Source: JAIBJP01 sp035639875
GTDB lineage: Bacteria; Actinomycetota; Thermoleophilia; Gaiellales; Gaiellaceae
NCBI GenBank assembly: GCA_035639875.1
Contig: DASQXE010000017.1
Coordinates: 1 to 33,903, forward strand
DNA length: 33,903 bases
Reading direction: 5' to 3'
Shown here: one piece after another, positions 29,962-33,903 of the stretch
How positions within the stretch are numbered: the stretch's first letter is position 1
How the letters are laid out: the number at the start of each line of letters is the position of its first letter
Notes under the pieces: model-generated
The model's database searches: none
Seen by the model: only the letters and a program-made list of their open reading frames with translations
What the model was told of the DNA's origin: nothing
Program-made: the position numbers and the translations under genes

Positions 29962-30392
29962 CGCCGCGAAAGGGCGGCGAGCGCCTCGAGCACGTCGTGA
30001 TCGCGGCCGTAGGAGAGGCGCTCGCGCGCGTCGGAGACCGGTAGCCACTCGACCGCGTCCACCTCATGTTGCGGTCGGACGCTTCCCTCGAGTGCCTTCA
30101 TCCGCCAGTAGCGGACGCGCTTGTCGCGGCCCTTGCTGTCACGGTAGGCCGTGCTCGGCAGCTCCTCCTCAAGCTGGCAGCGTAGGCCGGTCTCCTCCTC
30201 GACCTCGCGGAGCGCACAGCGCTCGTCGCTCTCGCCATCGCGCGCTTTTCCTTTCGGGAACGTCCAGTCGTCGTAGCGCGGCCTGTGGACGAGCAGCACT
30301 TCGAGACCGTCACGGCCCGGCCGGGTCACGGTCCCTCCGGCCGCGCGAATCAGCGCCAGGCTAGCCGTCCGCTCTTCTCGAGTTTCCGCCAC
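29958..30392 (-). CDS. Nudix hydrolase (MutT1 N-terminal half type)
   Basis: A 144-residue protein with a perfect Nudix box starting at G48 (Gx5E to E54, then RE at 62-63, EE at 65-66 and the closing G69-L70), which binds Mg and cleaves nucleoside diphosphate derivatives. FPKGKARDGES and the preceding DDWTF are the usual lead-in of diadenosine-polyphosphate and 8-oxo-dGTP hydrolases. GTG 30392 lies inside the 3' end of the CYTH-CHAD gene (43-bp overlap), and its stop overlaps the next start as ATGA. Likely substrates are 8-oxo-(d)GTP, Ap4A-like nucleotides or diphosphoinositol-like molecules; in MutT1 the product passes to the phosphatase partner. Confidence 0.92.
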   Translation of the reverse strand: MAETREERTASLALIRAAGGTVTRPGRDGLEVLLVHRPRYDDWTFPKGKARDGESDERCALREVEEETGLRCQLEEELPSTAYRDSKGRDKRVRYWRMKALEGSVRPQHEVDAVEWLPVSDARERLSYGRDHDVLEALAALSRR

Positions 30393-31804
30393 GTCTTCTG
30401 GAAGGCGGCGCGCGCCTTGCGGCGGCGCTCCTCCTCGCGCTCGACGAGCCGTCCGGCCGCGAAGGCGACGCGGCTTCCGCGCGTCGAGGCCAATGCCTCC
30501 TGAATCCGTCGAGCGGCAACGACTGCATCCTGGTGCTCGCCGGTGACGTCTTGGAGGCGCTTGGCGCGAGCGATGAAGCGAGCCGCACGCTTTCCGACCG
30601 TTGCCTCCGCGAGCTCAGCGGCGTAGCGGGCCCGCTTGACCTCAATGCGAACGCGGTGGAGCTCGCTGTCGGTCGGCTCCTTCGGAAGGCGAGCTACCGT
30701 CGCTCGTAGCCTCTCGAACCGACGGGCCGCGAGCGCCGCCAGCGGCTTCTGGCGACGGCTCGCCCCCCGCTCTCTCGCGATCTCGGGAAGGCGGTCGAGG
30801 AGCATCAGGTAGCGCTCGCTCTCGAGCGCCTCGACGAGCTGCGCGCGTGCCAGTTCGCGCTCGTCTGCGAGAACCTGTGCGAGCCGCGTGGCCGCGAAGC
30901 GATCATCGGCGGGGAGGGCGTCCATCTGCTCGCGCAGGTGCTCGAGGAGCACGTCGAGGTCGCGAACCGACCCGAGCGAGCCGCCGAGCGACTTGAGCTC
31001 CGCTCGGAGCGGCTCGCTCGCCGCACGGTCGAGGAGGGGGCGAGCCGCGCGCAGAATCGCCCGGGCTCGGCGCACGGCGACGCGCATCCGATGGACGTCC
31101 TCGGGATCGGAGCCGAGTCGTACTCCAGGATCGTGGGCGAGGATCTCGCGGTGTTGCACCGCAAGCATCGTGGCAACGTGGAGCAGGGCGGGGGCTCCGG
31201 CGCTCGGCTTGGGCGGCGCCGCGGCGGTGAGGCCGAGTGCCCTGAACAGCTTCGGGCGCCCGTCGCTGATGCGCGCCCCCCTGCGCCGCAGCGCCTTCCC
31301 GATCGGGTCGAGGACGTCCGGGCCGCCCTCGAGCAGCTCGACCTCGATCTCGCTGAAGGTGGAGTCCACCCGTCCGTCGTCCATGATCGAGACGGTGTCG
31401 AGGAGGACCTCGGCAAGGCCTTGGTCACCGTCGCGGACGCGCACTCCCGAGCGGCGTGTCTGCAGCTTGGCCGCCGACTCGAGTTCCTGGCCACGGACGA
31501 GCGCGAGGAGCGGCTCGCGAAGCGCCCGGGGCGGGCGTGCGGGCCCGCCCGGCACCTCGAGTTCGCGCCGAAAGCCCTCGCCCGGCAGCTTCAGCTGCCA
31601 GAGGTTCTTCCCGTTCTCGAGCCGGCGGCGCAAGGTGACGCCCACGCTCGCCAGCGCCCGGTCGGGCGTGTCGTAGTAGGTCGAGGTAAAGACGCGGCTC
31701 TCGATTGGTTCGCCGAGGTCTTCGAGGCCGGCGATGTCACCCGCCGCCGTGAGCTTAAGCTCCCGCTCGTTCGTTTCGTGCACGGGCCGCGATGCTAACT
31801 CCAC
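30350..31804 (-). CDS. CYTH-CHAD domain protein
   Basis: A protein of up to 484 residues. The first 200 form a CYTH (triphosphate tunnel) domain: the ExExK signature NERELKL, then STYYDTPDRALASVGVTLRR and later STFSEIEVEL. From about 225 to the end lies a CHAD domain, helical and rich in Arg, with the paired conserved histidine motifs VHRMRVAVRRARAILR and LHRVRIEVKRARYAAEL. CHAD domains bind inorganic polyphosphate and target proteins to polyphosphate granules; CYTH domains act on triphosphates. Its place against ppk1 and ppx supports a polyphosphate role. The start is either GTG 31804 or GTG 31783; the second is favoured if the dyad at 31800-31815 is an operator. It leads the leftward operon. 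Confidence 0.93.
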   Translation of the reverse strand: MELASRPVHETNERELKLTAAGDIAGLEDLGEPIESRVFTSTYYDTPDRALASVGVTLRRRLENGKNLWQLKLPGEGFRRELEVPGGPARPPRALREPLLALVRGQELESAAKLQTRRSGVRVRDGDQGLAEVLLDTVSIMDDGRVDSTFSEIEVELLEGGPDVLDPIGKALRRRGARISDGRPKLFRALGLTAAAPPKPSAGAPALLHVATMLAVQHREILAHDPGVRLGSDPEDVHRMRVAVRRARAILRAARPLLDRAASEPLRAELKSLGGSLGSVRDLDVLLEHLREQMDALPADDRFAATRLAQVLADERELARAQLVEALESERYLMLLDRLPEIARERGASRRQKPLAALAARRFERLRATVARLPKEPTDSELHRVRIEVKRARYAAELAEATVGKRAARFIARAKRLQDVTGEHQDAVVAARRIQEALASTRGSRVAFAAGRLVEREEERRRKARAAFQKTWRKLEKSGRLAWR

Positions 31805-31815
31805 AGCCCTGTGGA
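31800..31815. promoter_or_regulatory. Dyad at the start of the CYTH-CHAD gene
   Basis: TCCACAG-CC-CTGTGGA, a perfect 7-bp inverted repeat with a 2-bp centre, spanning the first possible GTG start. It is of a size typical for a repressor operator. A further short GC hairpin (CCCGCC...GGCGGG) lies near 31876-31892. Nothing else is supported between 31816 and 32025. Confidence 0.35.
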
Positions 31816-32025
31816 ACGCTGATAACGAAAAGTTCTCCAGTTGTGATCAGCGGCACGCACGCTCGCAACCGGCCCGCCTATCCGGCGGGTCGGCGCGGGC
31901 AACCGGAAGTTGAGGCCGCGTTTCCTGGCGTCGCGTCCCTCTACGAGTGTTACGCGCACGGCTCGCCGCGTGGGCGTCGATCTGGTGAAGGATCGGTTGC
32001 GGATTCGATGGCTTCGCGAACGAAG

Positions 32026-32163
32026 CTAGTCGCGTCCGTCTCCGAGCGTCTCGGGCCGCTCGTCCGGATCACTCACGAAGCCATCCTCGTCGTCCTCCCA
32101 GGCGAGCCGGTCGAGCCCCCACGAATCGGACTCGGGGGTCCAGACGTCCTCATACGTCGACAT
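32026..32163 (-). CDS. 45-residue acidic small protein, tentative
   Basis: ATG 32163 opens a 45-codon frame ending in TAG at 32026. It reads MSTYEDVWTPESDSW then LDRLAWEDDEDGFVSD and ERPETLG. It is strongly acidic and has three Trp, with no basic cluster, signal or cysteine. The composition is more protein-like than random GC-rich frames, but there is no strong ribosome-binding site (GAGGAG lies about 20 bp away). I do not recognise it. Confidence 0.4.
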   Translation of the reverse strand: MSTYEDVWTPESDSWGLDRLAWEDDEDGFVSDPDERPETLGDGRD

Positions 32164-32229
32164 GCTTGGAAGGTAGCGCGCAGCTCCTCGGAGCGGTCAG
32201 GGATTCACAGGCCTTTCACCGTGTAGGCG

Positions 32230-32255
32230 CCACCTCGTCACCGGCCCCGAGGTGG
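32230..32255. repeat. 8-bp hairpin in the intergenic region
   Basis: CCACCTCG, a 10-base loop, then CGAGGTGG: a perfect 8-bp stem without a T run. A further short dyad (CCGAAG-AC-CTTCGG) follows near 32271-32284. They may extend the termination region of the leftward hydrolase gene. Confidence 0.4.
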
Positions 32256-32298
32256 TTCAGAGGACCTTCACCGAAGACCTTCGGACGCCTTAAAACGC

Positions 32299-32330
32299 CA
32301 GATCCGCGAACCCGAAGGCCCACGGATCTG
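32299..32330 (-). terminator. Likely terminator of the leftward hydrolase gene
   Basis: On the minus strand CAGATCCG, a 16-base loop, and CGGATCTG are followed by GCGTTTTAAG. The 8-bp perfect stem plus T run lies about 110 bp after the stop of the hydrolase at 32440, as expected of a rho-independent terminator. The loop is long. Confidence 0.45.
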
Positions 32331-32439
32331 ACGGAAAGAAACTATTGGGTCAGGCTCAGCCTGTCAAGCACTACCCCGCGAGATTCCTGGGCGGGATGTG
32401 CATCGCGAGGAGACGGCACGCTCGACCAAGATTTGGCGC

Positions 32440-33330
32440 CTACGCCGCGAGGGCGAAGAAGTCAATGAGCAGCCGGTTGACACGTTCGGCCTCGTCGTGA
32501 TGAACCCAGTGCGACGCATCGGGCAGGCGCTCGACGCGGTCGAGGTTGGGCACATCGTCGCGCTCGGGCTCGGCGAGGTCGGAGCCGAGGTAGGAATCGC
32601 CCTCCCCCCAGATCACCAGCGTCGGCGCCGAGATCGGGCGAAGCTTCGCCGCGGCTTCCTTCTGGGACTGGCGTACCGAGGCCCGGTAGTAGTTGATCAT
32701 CCCTGCTGCTGCCCCTGGCTGCGACCACGCCTCGGCGTAGCGCTCCAGTTCCTCGTCGGTGTACGGGGGGCGTGCGTCTTCCAGGAAGTGCCGGAAGAAG
32801 TGCCAGTCTCTGAGGTGCACCACCTCTTCTGGCAGCCCCGGTGCCGCGAAGAAGAAGAAGTACCAGGACTTCCGGAGTTGGTTCGGGTTGTGCAGTCCCT
32901 GCGAGAGCCGCCGCGGATGGGCCGCGTTGAGGATGGCGAGTCGGTCGACCACCTCCGGATAGTTCATCGCCGTCGTCCAGGCGATGGTTCCGCCCCAGTC
33001 GTGACCGACCAACATCGCGGACTCGGCACCGAGTTCTCCGATAAGAGCCTGGATGTCGGAGGCGAGCAGGTCGACGCCGTAGGCCTCGAAGCCCTCTGGC
33101 TTCGAAGACAGGTTGTAGCCACGGGTGTCGGGCGCGACGACGCGAAAACCCGCCGCCGCAAGCGGCGCAATCTGGAGCCGCCAACCGAACCAGAACTCCG
33201 GGAAGCCGTGTAGTAGAACGACCAGCGGGCCGTCACCGGCCTCGACGTAATGCAAGTTCACATCGCCAACCTCGGCGGTACCCTCCCGAAGCTCGATCCC
33301 GATGTCAGGGAGCATGCTGGTGGTAGTCAT
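32440..33330 (-). CDS. Epoxide hydrolase-type alpha/beta hydrolase
   Basis: A 296-residue soluble alpha/beta hydrolase. The oxyanion motif HGFPEFWFGW is at 41-50, nucleophile D111 in GHDWGG, catalytic acid D245 in WGEGDSYLG and histidine H274 in ASHWVHHD. Candidate ring-opening tyrosines are Y157 (KSWYFFFF) and Y214/Y215 (INYYRAS). An aspartate nucleophile with HGxP and tyrosines points to epoxide hydrolysis rather than ester hydrolysis; dehalogenases share the Asp but not the tyrosines. ATG 33330 has GGAGG nearby. It lies 32 bp after the next hydrolase gene on the same strand, so both are probably one operon. The substrate is unknown. Confidence 0.93.
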   Translation of the reverse strand: MTTTSMLPDIGIELREGTAEVGDVNLHYVEAGDGPLVVLLHGFPEFWFGWRLQIAPLAAAGFRVVAPDTRGYNLSSKPEGFEAYGVDLLASDIQALIGELGAESAMLVGHDWGGTIAWTTAMNYPEVVDRLAILNAAHPRRLSQGLHNPNQLRKSWYFFFFAAPGLPEEVVHLRDWHFFRHFLEDARPPYTDEELERYAEAWSQPGAAAGMINYYRASVRQSQKEAAAKLRPISAPTLVIWGEGDSYLGSDLAEPERDDVPNLDRVERLPDASHWVHHDEAERVNRLLIDFFALAA

Positions 33331-33362
33331 GAGGACCTCCGTGGGTAGAGGGGCTTGGGCAC

Positions 33363-33903
33363 TCAGCGAACCGACGCGAACGCGGCGCGGACTTCCTCGG
33401 AGAAGAGCTCCGGCTCCTCCCAGGCGGCGAAGTGGCCGCCCTTGTCGACCTCGTTGAAATAGATGACGTTCGGGTAGCTCGCCTCGACCCAGCTGCGCGG
33501 AGTTCGCCAGATCTCGCCGGGGAACGTCGTGAAGCCGACCGGGATCGGCGGTGGCGGCAGAGGCCCGCGGCCCGCGGCCGGCGCGTCCGGCCCGTAGGCC
33601 TCCCAGTACGACCGGGCCGCGGAGGCGCCGGTACCCGTCAGCCAGTAGAGAGTGAGGTTGTCGAGGATGTGGTCGCGGGTGAGGTTTCCCGAGGGCTGCC
33701 CGTCGACGAAGGCACTGGCGATCTTGCAGTAGGCGTCGGTGTCGTGGTCGAGCATCCAGGCTGCCAGCGCCACGGGTGAATCCAGCAGGGCGTAGCCGAT
33801 CGTCTGCGGACGCGTGGCCATCTCGATGAAGTAGCCGTTTCCGGACTGCTGGAAGGTGGCGATCTGCGCGGCCGCGGCGCGTTCCTCGTCGGTGGCCGTC
33901 GGC
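33363..33903 (-). CDS. Epoxide hydrolase-like alpha/beta hydrolase, 5' end beyond the window
   Basis: The frame is open to the window edge and shows the C-terminal half of a larger epoxide hydrolase (the EHN-containing, microsomal-like branch). It reads FQQSGNGYFIEMATRPQTIG and YALLDSPVALAAWMLD, then LTLYWLTGTGASAARSYWE, PVGFTTFPGEI and the catalytic histidine in DKGGHFAAWEEPEL. An internal ATG at 33821 is not the real start, because family sequence continues upstream of it. It precedes the other hydrolase on the same strand with a 32-bp gap. Two hydrolases of the same fold in tandem suggest a degradative or detoxification function; substrates are unknown. Confidence 0.88.
   Translation of the reverse strand, partial: PTATDEERAAAAQIATFQQSGNGYFIEMATRPQTIGYALLDSPVALAAWMLDHDTDAYCKIASAFVDGQPSGNLTRDHILDNLTLYWLTGTGASAARSYWEAYGPDAPAAGRGPLPPPPIPVGFTTFPGEIWRTPRSWVEASYPNVIYFNEVDKGGHFAAWEEPELFSEEVRAAFASVR

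Noticed and set aside
1..33903. CRISPR arrays, insertion sequences, integrase genes, rRNA
   Set aside because: No regularly spaced repeats, transposase or integrase motifs, or rRNA-like sequence were seen.

Overview
The window is high-GC bacterial DNA, densely packed, with many GTG starts and overlapping genes. The gene content fits a soil-type actinobacterium, possibly of the Thermoleophilia (Gaiella/Solirubrobacter) kind. The supporting genes are a lone LigD-type polymerase domain, a hydrolase-cyclase fusion, ppk1 next to MutT1-type functions, and small CxC proteins. The placement is inferred from gene content only; no rRNA or complete tRNA is present.

Bases 1-6200: the 3' end of an enolase-superfamily gene overlaps (ATGA) a 1024-residue FAD plus Fe-S 2-hydroxyacid dehydrogenase. 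A TraR/DksA-like protein lacking all zinc cysteines, a stand-alone LigD-type polymerase, a split-barrel flavin protein and a small CxCx4C protein with a decayed tandem copy follow. Bases 6600-18400 form a coherent C2/C3 acid island built from two converging operons. Rightward: lactate/glycolate permease, pyruvate-oxidase-like TPP enzyme, and a second FAD/Fe-S fusion. Leftward: acetate transporter, acetyl-CoA synthetase, malate synthase A, glycerate kinase. Together they could take in a 2-hydroxyacid, oxidise it to a keto acid, decarboxylate pyruvate to acetate, activate acetate, and condense acetyl-CoA with glyoxylate. The operons overlap by 80 bp where they meet.

Bases 18500-26350 are an accessory, decaying zone. 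They hold a 75-residue protein built of two repeats, an alpha/beta-hydrolase to adenylate-cyclase fusion, a tRNA-Gly 3'-half plus two weaker tRNA-3'-end-like sequences, a quinone-oxidoreductase-like gene, and fragments of a PD40 propeller protein and of acetate kinase. A TIR-like (CAP12/Pycsar-effector type) protein with a tryptophan-rich C-terminal domain stands out as the best candidate for a new defence effector. A CBS-pair protein, a second CxCx4C protein and several small proteins, one with a C-terminal frameshift, also lie here.

Bases 26400-31800 are a polyphosphate cluster: ppk1 (behind three 11-bp-phased repeats resembling a PHO box) and ppx rightward, meeting a leftward operon of CYTH-CHAD protein, Nudix hydrolase and SixA-like phosphatase. 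The last two look like a split MutT1. Bases 32400-33903 carry two leftward alpha/beta hydrolases of the epoxide-hydrolase type, the second cut by the window end. No CRISPR array or complete insertion sequence was seen.
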